The notes under the pieces were generated by a model. That model was not told the DNA's origin. It worked only from the letters and a program-made list of their open reading frames with translations, and did no database searches. Shown piece after piece: positions 12,801 through 25,387 of a stretch of 64,000 bases of DNA. The stretch's first letter is position 1. Each line of letters opens with the position of its first letter. The position numbers and the translations under genes were made by a program. Source of the stretch: Fallopia convolvulus (taxonomy: Eukaryota; Streptophyta; Magnoliopsida; Caryophyllales; Polygonaceae); NCBI GenBank assembly GCA_964016875.1, contig OZ024726.1, positions 29,749,503-29,813,502 of the forward strand, written 5' to 3'.

Positions 12801-14107
12801 TATATATATATTATATGTTTTTTTATAGGGGATATAGTATTTATATAGTATAGTATGTTCATTAAGTATAGTAGTATACTCGTGATTCATGAATCTGATG
12901 TGAGCCTAATTTGTTTATTGGACTTGTGAATACTTAGCCAGTTCATTGATGACCAACCCATTAAATTTTGGAAAGATCCATATTCCAGCCCATTTTCTAT
13001 TCTCATATTCTCTAACCCTACAAACTACAAAGTAGAAAGTGGAAACCATAAGTCTCTAAACTCTCGTCTCTCTTCTAATCCGCCGCTCGCCTCTTCTGAT
13101 CCGCCATTGCCTCTGGTCTCTACTCTCTATTATCATCAACCATTCTCAGTTTTTCACTCTCTTATAGTCTCAAACTCAATCATTCAAGTTACCTCTCACT
13201 CGACCAGTGATCCGCCATTCATCTCTCACTCCCACTCTCACTCGTTTCTTCTCTGGCACTCGCGAAATCCTTATTGAAGGATGGATGGCTCTTAGAGGCT
13301 AGAGTCTTGGCACTAGGCGGACCGATCTCTATTCTTGGTGCTCAGATGATCTACAAACTTTTGTAATTTGAACTTCATGGGTTAGTCTCGATCTTTATCG
13401 CTTGGCTGATCTTTCGAACTTCAATCTCAGATCTTCAAGTTTTGAAAATTGATTTTTTGTTTCTTATAATAACCTCGCATGCTTGTTCTATTGTTCAGGC
13501 TTCAGATCCAGTCGAAGGCACCTTGAAATATATCATGTCCCTTAGATTAAGTGGTTAATTTCCGATTGTGGTTTTCTATATATAATGTGTAATTATGTGG
13601 ATATATATGTTAATTGCTTGTATCATAGAGAACTTTAGTGTGTATATTACATATTGCGGTTGATGCTCACATGTGATGAAGCTTTTGGGATTTGCAACTA
13701 TGGAGGACAATTGACAAACTGGATATATGCTATGTGATTGAAGAGCTTTTGAAGGGATTGAAGATGTGTCTCAGATTTCGATTCAACTAGAATTGTTGAT
13801 GTGTGTTATTGTGTATTTTACATATTGATTGAAGGGTACACATTTGTTCACGATAACATCTAAGCAAAGTTCATTTGGTGGATATTCGATTCTGGAATCG
13901 GATATCCGCTAATTTGCCTTAAATTTTCAAATCAAAATAACAATTATTTTAAAAACAGATATTTCGGATAACCGCTCTCGGACATCCGATCCAATCAGAT
14001 ATTTCTTACCGGATATCCGGTGCATAACGGATCGAAATTTTAATGAAAAAATAACGGATATCCAGTATACCGGATTGGATCGGATATATGCATTTGCTCA
14101 GCCCTAG
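12801..14107. other. Non-coding mosaic with a hAT-like right end
   Basis: The stretch has no convincing ORF. 13040-13260 resembles a pyrimidine-rich gene leader (repeated CTCT and ATCCGCC words). 13870-14100 is rich in the word CGGATATCCG and ends GCTCAGCCCTAG, which looks like the end of a hAT-type repeat, but I found no partner end to the left. It could be a hAT-derived fragment; host-gene origin is not excluded. Confidence 0.35.
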
Positions 14108-14463
14108 ATATAGATATATAGATAGATTTTCGGCGTTTTCTTTTCATCTCCACAAAAAATATTATTCTTTTGGTACCCCTTTACTATGTAGAAATGTTGT
14201 TTTGTAATCTAAAGTTACCCAAAATCCATTTTTCGTCCATTTTTCTCTAATTTCCGTTAAAAAAGTTTAAAAAAACAACATAAAAAGCTCTCTTTTTTGT
14301 CTACTCATTTACACATAACTCAGGGTGCGTTCGGCTAGTAGTACATTAACTATCTTATATAATATAAATATAAGAATAGGTTGTTGCCCCATTTATTGTC
14401 TTAATCAATTATCTCCCACACCTATTATTATATATACTCCAATGCCCTCTAATTCACAAAACT

Positions 14464-14540
14464 AATCTAGCATAATTGGTAGTAAGCATTGAGATATAAT
14501 GTGACCAGGGTTCAATCCTTCCAATCTCAATTTTTTTGGC
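14464..14540 (+). mobile_element. tRNA-derived SINE relic
   Basis: The segment has an A-box-like word (TAGCATAATTGGTA) and, about 35 bp later, a B-box-like word (GGGTTCAATCC), then a T-run. The spacing fits an RNA polymerase III promoter. It does not fold as a tRNA, so a SINE head is more likely. No target duplication was found. Confidence 0.45.
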
Positions 14541-14566
14541 TTAATTATTTTTTAGCTTAATAACCA

Positions 14567-14754
14567 TCTATATGATATATTTTTTTGGCTTAATAACTAT
14601 CTATATGAAACATAGGTCCAAAAATATATCTTCTATAAACCTATAAGATTAAATCCAAATGGCATTTAATGCCCCCACATTTTATACTTAATATATCTAT
14701 ATGATATATTTTTTTGGCTTAATAACTATCTATATGAAACATAGGTCCAAAAAT
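14567..14754. repeat. 60-bp direct duplication
   Basis: A block of about 60 bp starting ATCTATATGATATATTTTTT and ending CATAGGTCCAAAAAT occurs at 14567-14626 and again, essentially unchanged, at 14695-14754. About 68 bp separate the copies. Confidence 0.8.
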
Positions 14755-17057
14755 CTATATCTATATCTATATCTATCTATCTATATAACCTATAAAATTG
14801 AAAATTTTGGTGATTAGTTCATAGAAATAAAAAAAAAAAACCATAAATGTAAATTGCATTAGTTAAATTTTGGAATCAATGCATATTCATCTAAAAATCT
14901 ATTTAAAATTAAAGACATTTCATATTATAAAACTCAATAATGTTCATTTTATATGGATTTGAAACCCATGGCATTTCATATGAAAAAAAACCCATACTAT
15001 ATATCCATCTATTTATCATCTATCTATATATCTATCTATAATACTATGAGACTAATTTCTTTTGACAATTAATATAACATAAACTTAATATTATTTATAC
15101 AAACCATATTATTAATTTTATTTTATACAAAGCATGTAGCATTTGGCAATTAATTAATTAATTAATACACATATAAAATCTAAATGGTGAAATTGGAAAT
15201 AAATATTATACACGTGACACGTCTAGTACGACTAGAGATAATCCATATTATACAAACCATATCATTATTATTTTGCAGGAAGTTTAAGAAAGTTTTAAAT
15301 TATAATAATAATTATTCATGAATCCATATTGAATAGGTAAGTGGTGTGAAACCCATTAATGCGTGAAAAATATGAAATTGAAGGCTGTTTAAATTAGCCA
15401 TAATGGACAAAAAAACGCCTACTGCCATAATGTCATAATGGACCATTATGGCTAGGAAAAAAACAGCTCCATTGTGTTTTCAAAAGTCATTATATTTTAT
15501 CAAGAACCTTATCTTTGAAATTAGATAAAAAAAACATAAATACTAAATTAATTAATGAACTTATGAGTGTCTAAATGGCTCAATTCCAAATTCTGATCAA
15601 TTTAACATAATCACACAAATTTAATATTTTGTATTTAAATAATGCTTTCTCTACCCATCTTTTTTCTACATATAGACATTCATGCACAAAAATCACCAAA
15701 TTTCGTTGATGTCTATTTGCTTTCTAATTTTGAATGTCTATATTATTTGATGTTTTAGGATTTTGCTTAAGATTATGGTTAAGCATCTAGAATATATTGT
15801 TTTGTGCAATAATTAATTGATTATTGATTTTATGGTTTCTTATTTGAGCTTTATTACTAAATTTTTAATTTCCTTCTTTATTGAAGCTTTAAGAGTTCTT
15901 ATTGAAGGACGTTCATGGTTCACCCGATGATTTAAAGCTTATGCTCCCACTTTGTTGAGAAACCGTCTCGATCTTAATTTGAAGACTTTGAGTGCTTCAG
16001 AAAGGTGATCAAAGACTACCAACTCCATCTCATTGAGGGTACTCATTCTTTTTTTTTGACCGCACCAAATCACTTTTGAATTCCATTGATATTAGTTAAT
16101 TTTCATATATCTTGCATGCATACGGAATCGAGTACTCATTATAATTATTTTTTAGACTCGATCCAATTATTATAATGAGGTTAGCCGAGGCCGGTATAGA
16201 GTATACAAAATTGAGTACTCATTAAGTTTACTCGGGTCATTATAGAAGAACCAAAGATATTTTATAGAAGACTATTTCGGGAGTAGTGGTTCTTCTTTTA
16301 CATAGGATTATAAGAATTATGAATCTGGATAGCATACATCAACTTATAGAAGATTAATTATTTATGATAATTTAAATATGTAATGAATTATAGTAAAAAA
16401 TACAACTAAAAACAATAAAAATAGCTATAATTATATTATTTAATTAGGAATGCTATAATCAAAATTAATATAATCAATTTCATAGATATAGAATATGAAA
16501 TTATTCATATAAATTAAAATCATACAAGCCATTTGATCTATGCACATGCCAAATTATCTTATTACAGTATAACCAAAAAAAATTCATCAAAACAATATTA
16601 ACTCCTCCACCCATGAGGTATTGGAGCATTAATTTTATGAACTAAAATGACTTTATAAAATGAATGGTAGCGGCTCAAACCAGTCACACATTCCACCAAG
16701 TTTTATTGTTCTAAAATTTGGCAAATCCAAAAATAAAATTTGTTCTTATATATGTTATATCTCAAGATATTTCATTCATTTACAAAACCAAGTAAAATGT
16801 AATTTTATTTGCACCGATAGAATGAAGATAAAACGTATTTTGCATAAACGATTCAATTGGAGTTGAACTCTATTTTCTAGAATTGTTATCATTTTAAATA
16901 GAAAAAAGTTTAATCCAAAAGGAAAAATGTAGATTTAATTATGCATATTTTTGTGAATAAAAAATCTAAATAATAAAGTAAAATTAATTTCTTTATAGAA
17001 ATATTGTTTCTTCCAAACCAAAAAATTGTAATTATTTTTTAATCTATTAATCCACCC

Positions 17058-17909
17058 GATCAATGATAATACAATCAATGAAAGATAAAGAATAAAAATA
17101 AAAGAAAAAATAAATAAAATAAACATGTCATAATATAATTAATATGTGCCAATGAATTTTCAAGTAATTAATTAAAAAATTATTCTTTAAAATTAAACAA
17201 ATAAAATAAAGTAACAAATAAAATAAATATTCGAACACAACTATCTCTCTATCTATGTTGTGAGTAGTTCACAAAATCTAAAAATAAAGTATAATCTAAT
17301 AGACTAATTGTATATTTTACAACATTTGGTATTGCACACAAAAATAACAAAATTAGCATTAATCGTTGATATTACAACATTTATTTAGCAACTTTTGTAG
17401 TATCCTTTGGTATTGCACACAAGACACAACCTTTGATATTACAATATGAATTTAAAGCCATTAAATTATAATCATTGGTATTACAAATAAATGTAAAAAT
17501 AAAATAAGATAAGATCAACCTTTGATATTTCAAACAAAAGATAAGATCAAATTTAAAATATACATTTGACATTATTTAGCAACTTTTGTAGTAACCTTTA
17601 TAAAAGAAAATAAAAGAAGATAAGATCAACCTTTGGTATTCCAAAAAAAAAGATAAGATCAAATTTAAAATATAACATTTCGTATTTCACTCTCTTTCAC
17701 ACTATATAAAATTTTCACTTTTGCATAATCATATCACAATTCCATTCACCAAAAACAAAAAATAAAAGATAACTCTCAAATTGTTGAAAAATAAGGATCA
17801 ATAAAAAAAACCTTAGAGATGAGTAAAGTGAAAAAAAACCCTATATATACTGTAAAATATAAAATATAATCAACAAGAACCCGTGCGATAGCACGGGCCA
17901 TCCACCTAG
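17058..17909 (+). mobile_element. Second Helitron copy, 3' end clear
   Basis: This copy aligns with 11840-12800 from about 17058 and ends in the same hairpin (CCCGTGC-GATA-GCACGGG) and CCATCCACCTAG before a T. The start is less clear. A Helitron-like start (TCTATCTATATATCTATC after A) at 15019 would make it 2.9 kb; otherwise the left part is truncated. No ORF for Rep or helicase is present. Base changes and indels against the first copy show they are not recent duplicates. Confidence 0.75.
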
Positions 17910-18323
17910 TAATGATATATTATAAGAGATTATAACGTATTAAATGCATCTATCTCTCTTCGGCACATAGTGCACATAAGCTCTTTTTTATATTAACATT
18001 TATCTCACTCACGTTTTTCAAAAAATATCTTTACCCAATTCCAATAAGCTATTTTCCCAAGAAAATCCATTATAATGGGTAATGTGTCTACCAACGAACA
18101 TACCCTTACTTTCTCTTATTTCTTCCTAAACCCCTCCTTATTCTCTCTCTCTCTATAGAGGCCAATCCTTTTCCTCTTTCTCTTCATATATTTACAAAGG
18201 TGAGAATGAGGGGTTGGTGATGAGGCCAGGGGCTGGCAGCGACACTGGTGAGGTCAGGGACTGATGGTGACGTTGGAGCAACACCAGGGTGACAAGGAGG
18301 CCAGCTAGCGAATTTGGTGAATC

Positions 18324-21300
18324 TGTAATATCCGGTTTCTAAAAAAACCGAAGCGGAAAATCTGAGGCTAGTTCCGCTCCACCTTTTAGTCTATCAAAAT
18401 TCTTTTGGACCTAAGAAGCCCATTTGGACGATGGGCTCTTTTGGACGCTGGCCCAAGTGAAGGCCCAACCCTTTGCTTCTTCTTATCCGTCCGATGGCCA
18501 TGGAGAAACCCTAAGGAATTCTTTTGCCCCTTCCTCTGTACGCAAAGAGAGTGAGACCCACCTTGGCCGCCATTCGCACACCGGGCCACTAACTTGGCCT
18601 CATTAGTCCTTCCTCTTCTAGAAAGCCGAACCAGGAACCAGAGAGAAAGAGAGCAAAATTGGTGCTCTGTTGTTCGCCTCACGTTCGCGCCCCCGTTTGA
18701 ACATGACGCCTTGAACGAGTTGTCGCGCCGCTGCGAGATCTGGTCCTTTTTGGCCGAGGTCAAGCCGGGAGTCGTTACAGTGTTGGCGTCGGCTCACTTA
18801 GTCGAGCAATCCGTCGCTGGATCTCAAGCCGCCACCACTCGTCCTTCATCGCCAATGATTCTCCGGTGTTGAGAATAAGACGGGAGCATTCCCGACCTCG
18901 TCCCCGTTCTGTTCTGGGTCCGCCGCCTTCTAGGGTTGAACCGCTCTCTTAGATCTTGCTTGTGCGTCGCCGGTTTCGCCACGGGAGTAGATCCGTGAAG
19001 CCAAGTTGCTGACTGGACCTTGTGCTAGTTTTGGCCTTAATGTTTCGATCTTCATCGTTGACGGTGTAAGAGACTTGATTACTCTTTCTTCCAGATTCGT
19101 ATTTAAATTTCTGGAGGGTATTAAGTGTTCATATGTGATTTGGCTTTAACAACTAAATATTGTATTATCCGATAAAAAAATACTAAATATTGTATTAAAT
19201 GTAGTCTTGATTAGAATGGTGGGGTTGTGAGTAGTTGATCTTAAATCTTTTCAAATTCAATCGTGGGTGAAATTGAGAGGCTTTATCTCTGATTGGTTAG
19301 TAATGGGTAGAAGATGCCTTTAATTTTGTTTAATTATGAATGTATGATTTCGGTTTTGATAGAAATTAATCAAGTTAAATTAATTAGGCATCATGTGTTA
19401 GTTGGTTTAGAATCATATATTAAAATATGTTGTTTTGTCTTTTCTGGGCTAGAAGTTGTAATTAAGAGTTATTGGCTTTATGTTAATCTAACATGGTTTG
19501 CGTTAAGTTTGTTAGTGCAAAGAATGCTTAATTAGGTTTATAATTTTGAAAGGTTATGTGGGTGGCTATATATAAGTTGAGGTCAATTATTGTTTTTAAG
19601 GATCGGTTTACATTCTAATTTTGGCTATTATGTTATTCTGATCTGCTGAGCAATGCATGCTAATTGTCGTACCAAAGTGGTACTTGGTGATCTTGAGCAG
19701 TGATAATTATGGGTTAATATATTAAGTAATCACTAGGAGTAGACTAAGTTAAGTTGTTAAGATTTATAATTTGGCGGGTTTTCGTTTTTGTTAAATCTCT
19801 TTTTGGAACTTTGTTTTTTCAAAGGCATTTTGTTATCTTTTTCTAGGGTCTTGCTTTGCTTGGTTTACTTAGGTAGTCTGCTTCTGCGAGAATCCGTCTT
19901 CCAGGTAAGTCGATCTTCGACTTGCTCGACTTTATTCAATTCTTGTCAGATTGGGTGCCATGTGTGTAGAATTGGTTTTGGGAATTAGTCCCTTTGTTAT
20001 TATTTTTAATTAAAATATTTTAATCTATATCTATATGAAATTTGAAGCCGACTGTGACTGTGTGTGTGCATTGGTAAATGTAATTGTGATTCTTCGATAT
20101 TTGTGATTGTATTTGTACTTGTAATTATAAGGGTGATGTAATAGTAATTGTGAAGGTAACTTGTAATGGTAGTTGTTGTTGTGATTGTAATTGTGACTAT
20201 GAGTGTGGTTGTAATTGTAATGGGGAATGTGAATGCGATTGTGTGTGAATTTCTGAATGTGTTTGCAATAGTGAGTGTACTTGAACTTGTGAATGTGTTT
20301 GCAACTGTGAATGCGTTCGAATTGAAATTGTGATTGTGCTTGTTATTGTGATTGTGACTTGTTCAAGCCTATTTTCTTTCGCTACGTGGTTGTTTTCGTC
20401 TTTTGAGGTTAATGACTTGTCGACTTGCTTTGCTTACGCAAACCTCATTTTGGAATGATTCCATATCACGTGTGACATGCATGATTGAATTGACAACTTA
20501 CTTAGTTAACTGTTTATAATCTGCGTGACATGAATGTGTATTGTGTGTGAAGCATGGTTGTTGAAAATATTCATTTTTTTTTCATAAATGGCATTCCATT
20601 TCCATTTAAATAATGAAAAATATTTTGAATTATTATCTCTTTGTGTGTGGTGTGTGCTGAACTGAATTTATAAAATGTGTTTCCTAAACGATTAGTTTTC
20701 GAATGGTTTTCTCTATGCTGGCAGCGTAACCGGCACGACTATGTACGATGACGATCGGTGGCGAAGAGACGTCTAGGCATGGTCGTGTGTCGGCCGTACC
20801 CCTTCAAAATTCTAAAATGTTTTGGCAAGTGCTCCAGTGGAGGCTTGACCGGGGGTTAGAAGGATGATATCTCTTAAGGAGTGGGAGGGCCTGCCTCTGC
20901 ACTCGGGCGCAGCTGTGTAAGCGCCATAGTATCGGAATGTAGCGGTGGGGGAAGAGTTGCATTGCCGAGTAGGACTGTGTGTGTGATTGATTGAATAGTA
21001 GTTTGAATTTCGTTGTGGCTTGAGTATTGGTTTGATCGTGCTCATGTGTGTTTGTATCTGTGTCTGTGTGATTGTGTGTCTGTGTGTATGAGTGTATGTA
21101 TGATTATTTAACGTTAAGTGTTGAATTGATATGAATCGATAATTATTGATTTATGTGTTTATCTTGATTGCTAGGTTTCTATGTGGTTTTTCAAACGTTC
21201 TATATGCATTTCACGCTTTCTAGCTTGAATTAGAATTGTAGCTGACCCTTCGGGGAATATTTTTACAGTTTCAGGTACCTTTCAAAAGTCGTGATGAACT

Positions 21301-21654
21301 CTTTACAAAGTGGTGAAGTGAAAGTTGGCGGCGTGTCATTAGTTTAGGTCGTTGGGATCAATTTAATCATGTATTAAAAGTTGTCTGTTGAATAGTTTTG
21401 TTACTAGTTGGATAGACTGGTTTAGGATAGTTTGAGATTACAGAATGATTTGATTGTTATCTTCTATTTATGAAATCGAGAGTACTATCATGTTTTTCAC
21501 CCTCTGATTTAAATAAAAAGTTGGATGTTTATTTGTTTTTCTCGCCGTGCCCGAGTTGCAAGATCCGAGTGATTTTGTTGTCAGACTAATCTGAGTAGCA
21601 CCCGGAAAGAGTCTACCACCGAGTAGCGTCCCGACGAAAGTCGGGGTGTTACAG
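18324..21654 (+). mobile_element. Solo LTR of a Ty3/gypsy-type element
   Basis: The unit begins TGTAATATCCGG and ends GGGGTGTTACA, and is flanked on both sides by GAATC (18319-18323 and 21655-21659), a 5-bp target duplication. No internal region is present, so it is a solo LTR of about 3.3 kb. Its ends resemble those of element A, suggesting a related long-LTR chromovirus. Inside are a GC-rich block (18380-19010) with ORFs lacking similarity I recognise, and a TGTGATTG-rich degenerate simple repeat (about 20050-20360). Confidence 0.85.
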
Positions 21655-21659
21655 AATCC

Positions 21660-22139
21660 AAGTCTGGGTGATCAAGTACGAATTCCTCAAATCCAACCCA
21701 ATTTTAGCTTCAATTTGTATGTTTTGATTTTGTTTTAGGTTTGAATTTGATTCATGAACATATTAGGATTTTAATATACAGAAATTTTAAATTGAGGGAA
21801 GTGCAAAACTAGGGTTTAATAAGTACAAACTTGAGGTTCTAGCTAGGCACTCCTCTTATATAACTATCGTCTTATCTGATGGAGATTCATATGCTCTAGC
21901 TCATCCTACTAATGTTGCATAAGAAAATTAATTGCCTATATAGTTTTTTGCCATCATTTGTTTTGGTATGCTATTTTGATGATTTGGGTACTATTGATTG
22001 CGATAATATGGGCATATAAATTTGGGGGTTTTAGGGTTTCAAAAAATTGCCCATCCATTCACAAAGTTTAGGTTAATTTCGAATTTTCTCCCAACACTAG
22101 AAAGATAAAAAAATTGTTTCAAGTCCAAGACTGAACACG
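21660..22139. other. Intergenic stretch, nothing recognised
   Basis: AT-rich sequence between the solo LTR and an RTE LINE fragment, with no ORF, hairpin or repeat that I can name. Confidence 0.4.
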
Positions 22140-23048
22140 TAGAGTTCAAGTTTGGGCAAGGGCCTAGCCCCAGCGAGGAAGTTTGCCTAGAAGGGAAAGT
22201 CGTCATGAAAAAGGAGAGCTTCAGATATTTGGGGTCAATCTTTCAGAGCAATGGCGGTATAGATGAGGATATCACTTCCCAAATCTAAAGAGGGTGGCAA
22301 AAGTAGAGGACAACCTCAGGGGTTTTGTGCAACAAGAAGGTACCGCTCAAGCTCAAAGGTAAGTTTTACAGAACAATTGTTAGACCGACTATCCTATATG
22401 GTGCATAATGTTGGCCGGCTACAAGAGTACAAGAGCAGAGGCTGATGGTAACGGAAATGCGGATGCTAAGATGGATGTGTGGACACATGAGATGAGGTCG
22501 TCAAGAGGAAGGTAGGGGTGGCCAGTTTAGGGGACAAGTTGTGAGAATCCCGACTCAGATGGTTTGGGCATGTGTGTAGAGGAGGGGGCCCGAGGAGCCG
22601 GTCCGAAGGTTTGAGAAATTGGTTTGGGCGTTTGCGCAATTCGCGTAATCGTTGGCCTCTTGCCAACTGATTTTGAGTAACTTTATCGAGATAAGAAGTG
22701 CTGGAAGGAATGTATAAAACAAGACATAGAACAGTTGGGGGTTTCAATGGATCTGGCACAGTGTATAGAAAGATGGAGGGAGGAGATCAAAGTGGTAGAC
22801 AGCTAGCTGCCATGACAGATGACAATTTGGCTCCATTGAGGCGCATTTGTTTGTTGTTTTCTTTTGTCGCTTTGACTATTCCGTGTGTGTTGCTGTTTTT
22901 GGCGTCTTTTTCTAACCTCTTGTGACATTGCAGGTTAGGCTCCTCGTGGGTCTTTCGGACGTACCCCCTTTCCTTGGGCAGGGGTACCTCCATCTTGACC
23001 TCCAGATTTCGCTATAGCGGAACCAAATGTTGTTGTTGTTGTTGTTGT
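22140..23048 (+). mobile_element. RTE-type LINE, 3' part (degenerate)
   Basis: Joined frames show the end of a reverse transcriptase: KESFRYLGSIFQSNGG, DEDITS, KVPLKLKGKFYRTIVRPTIL, YG, MRMLRWMCGHT, and RLRWFGHVCRRGPEEPVRR. This is the YLGS..I to LRW-GH pattern of plant RTE LINEs. Frameshifts and stops interrupt it. A 3' untranslated part follows, with a TTG-repeat tail at 23028-23048, characteristic of RTE LINEs and of SINEs that borrow their tail. The 5' two thirds are missing, as usual for truncated LINE copies. Confidence 0.8.
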
Positions 23049-23237
23049 ATAGCTTGGAACAAGACGATTTTCTTCAATCTTGGACACAACATCCACATGG
23101 GCAAGTCCAACTTGTGGACAACTTGGGTGGCACACAATCACACAAAAAGGGAGGAATTTTGGACCTTAAGGGTGAGCAACAAAAACTCATAACCTTGGAA
23201 GTGTCTCCTCAAGCTAAGGGAACTGATCAAAGAGGTC

Positions 23238-23859
23238 GTGCAAGTGGGTGCCACTAGTGAAGACCCTATAGGCCTCAACGCACTCACCCTTCCAAATGGG
23301 AACCTTGACTCACGTAGTCTTTATGATTTACTCCGAAACAAGGGCCCTATTCTCCCTTGGAGTGAGCTCATTTGGACACGAGTGAGGGAAAGGAAATGGA
23401 GCTTTGGGTTTTGGCTCGCTTACCTTGGAAGACTCCCCACTCTTAGTCGTCTCAAGGAGAGGGGACTCGTCACCATCGATACTTATCTTCTATGTGGAAA
23501 TCGGGCTGGAAATTAATCTCATCTTTGGGGAGATTGTGCTTTTGTGAAAGGAGTAATGGACTTGGCAAGGAGTCCTAACACAAAAATCGGGCCTTGAAGA
23601 ATGGATCGAGTGGTTCTTGCAATCGCCGAGGCAAAACAAAGACATCTTCAAGGCAAGACTCGTCACCCTACTTGGTATCATCTACCATGTTTGGGAGCTA
23701 CGAAATGATGTGCAATTTCGAGGTGCCACACCCCATGCTACCACTTGTGTAATCAAGATTGTGAGGGCATGCAAGACGAGAATTTCTATCTCTTGCAAGC
23801 TTCATGGAAGAAGAGGGGCGCGCCTACGAAGATTCATGCAGAGATGACATGAGTGCAAC
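23238..23859 (+). mobile_element. L1-type LINE, zf-RVT segment (interrupted)
   Basis: Overlapping frames give LPWSELIWTRVRERKWSFGF, WLAYLGRLPTLSRLKERGL and VDTYLLCG-like residues, then LLGIIYHVWELRNDVQFRG. This is the zinc-binding domain that follows reverse transcriptase in plant L1 LINEs, ending in the typical YxIWxERN motif (here YHVWELRN). A frame change near 23510 shows decay. The segment is cut at 23859 by a non-autonomous LTR element, and its continuation starts at 27571. Confidence 0.75.
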
Positions 23860-24046
23860 TGATGTGATTCCATCTACCGAGTCATGGCCCCATGATTTGA
23901 GTGAAGATTCCAACCCTAAATACAAGCCCAATGTGCACGATAAAGGGGAGACAATACTTGGACAAGCAACCAAAGACGATGTTCGAGGCGCTAAGAAGCC
24001 GAGACAAGGAGCCATGCCCTATCTTGGGCGCATCACGCGAGCCCTA
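23860..24046 (+). repeat. 5' LTR fragment of the tandem element
   Basis: Matches the first 187 bp of the full LTRs (TGATGTGATTCCATC... to GCGAGCCCTAG), then stops. The next 17 bases repeat an internal LTR word (ACAAGGAGCCATGCCCT, also at about 24004-24020) before internal sequence resumes, as expected of repair with template switching. Confidence 0.85.
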
Positions 24047-24447
24047 GACAAGGAGCCATGCCCTTTCCATGGATTGGAACAACTCATTACCATCAAGTGT
24101 CCAATAGAATTGATGCACATATTGCAAGAAGAGGAGGAAGTTGTGGAATTATCTCCTAAAATCAAGCATCGTCCTACCATCACTTCTAGCTCCATGAACT
24201 CGTTGGCGACACCATGGATGGATGCATTTTCTATGATTCCTTCATGTTTGCCCTTCTTGCTCCATGAGGAGGACGAGGCTATTTTAGTCACTCCAAGTGG
24301 TGATTACATTCCCTTTTTTGTGAGGGCCAAGAAGGATGTCTTTGTCATGGAGAATGCCACACCAAGGGAGCTAGAAGCCCTACCTTCTTTGTTGAGCTCA
24401 CAAGGCTTGATAGATTCGAGGACGAATCTTTTTGAAGGGGAGGATGA

Positions 24448-25372
24448 TGATGTGATTCCATCTACCGAGTCATGGCCCCATGATTTGAGTGAAGATTCCA
24501 ACCCTAAAGACAAGCCCAATGTGCACGATAAAGGGGAGCCAGTACTTGGACAAGCAACCAAAGACGATGTTCGAGGCGCTAAGAAGCCGAGACAAGGAGC
24601 CATGCCCTATCTTGGGCGCATCACGCGAGCCCTAGCTAAGTCTATACTAGACAAAATCAAGGAGAAGCTCATGGCTCATAAGTTTCCGATGGCTAATGAC
24701 GGTGAATATTGGAGTATTCTTGTGACTATTGGTTCAACTAGTGCTAAAACTTGACTTATGTTTTGTTAAGGGTTGTTAGTTGTGTTTCTTGAAATTATGG
24801 GGTTTATTTTGTAATTTCCTTGGGAGTTGTGGCTGAATGGTCGAGGCGTGGGATTAGGGTTATTTAGTCTCATTTTGGCCTCAATTGCTTGGAAGACTTG
24901 GACGAAAATACTCTCTTGTTGTTTCTTTACTTTGTTCAATCTAGTTTGCATTTCTTTCGTTCAATCTCGTTGTTCGATTGTTGGTGAGTAATATCCGACA
25001 ATCTTGCATCTTATTTTGCTCAATTCTTGGTGAGTCATATCCAAGGTTTGAGCATCCATATCCAACAATCCATCAATCCACTTCTAAACGCTCCATCCAT
25101 CGATCCATCTCCATCTCGGTGGAATTCTGCACCACATCAGTATTTTCACCATATCTTCCAAATTACATATCACAGGACTCTCAAATTTTGAGGGGTTAAA
25201 CTAGACTCATAGATCTAAATTCTCGTTTTGGAATCACCCAATTCCGAGTTCGGACAAGGAAGATCCAACCAGTTGAAGACGGGTCAGATTCCTTGGTGTT
25301 TGTTGTCGGAATTCCTTGGATTCTCTTGGCGATCTCTTTGCACCATCATCTACACCATAGGTGCTCTCATCA
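24448..25372 (+). repeat. Central LTR (925 bp) of the tandem element
   Basis: Starts TGATGTGATTCC directly after the polypurine tract and ends CTCTCATCA two bases before the primer-binding site. Nearly identical to 26646-27570, with scattered substitutions concentrated in the last third. Confidence 0.85.
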
Positions 25373-25374
25373 AG

Positions 25375-25387
25375 TGGTATCAGAGCC
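25375..25387 (+). other. Primer-binding site (tRNA-iMet)
   Basis: TGGTATCAGAGCC lies two bases after the central LTR, giving a plus-strand orientation. Confidence 0.9.

Larger units (their letters stand above)
14323..18105. mobile_element. Possible split DNA transposon marked by inverted ends
   Basis: GGGTGCGTTCGGCTAGTAG at 14323 is matched in inverted orientation by the sequence ending CTACCAACGAACATACCC at 18105. The GGGTGCGTTCG-type end is common in PIF/Harbinger-like and related MITEs. Flanking triplets are TCA and TTA, a possible decayed 3-bp duplication. If real, the element is now 3.8 kb because a Helitron and other sequence lie inside it. The two ends may instead belong to two separate MITEs. 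Confidence 0.35.

Noticed and set aside
18386..18872. Host gene in the GC-rich block
   Set aside because: Overlapping ORFs on both strands lie within the solo LTR and have no recognisable domain or splice pattern.
20812..21045. Minus-strand ORF of 77 codons
   Set aside because: Inside the solo LTR, with low-complexity content and no known motif; probably chance.
23804..24754. A 316-codon plus-strand ORF that looks like a gene
   Set aside because: It starts in the L1 LINE tail, crosses the insertion point at 23860, the LTR fragment and filler, then internal sequence and the central LTR. It is a chimera of junctions, not a single gene.
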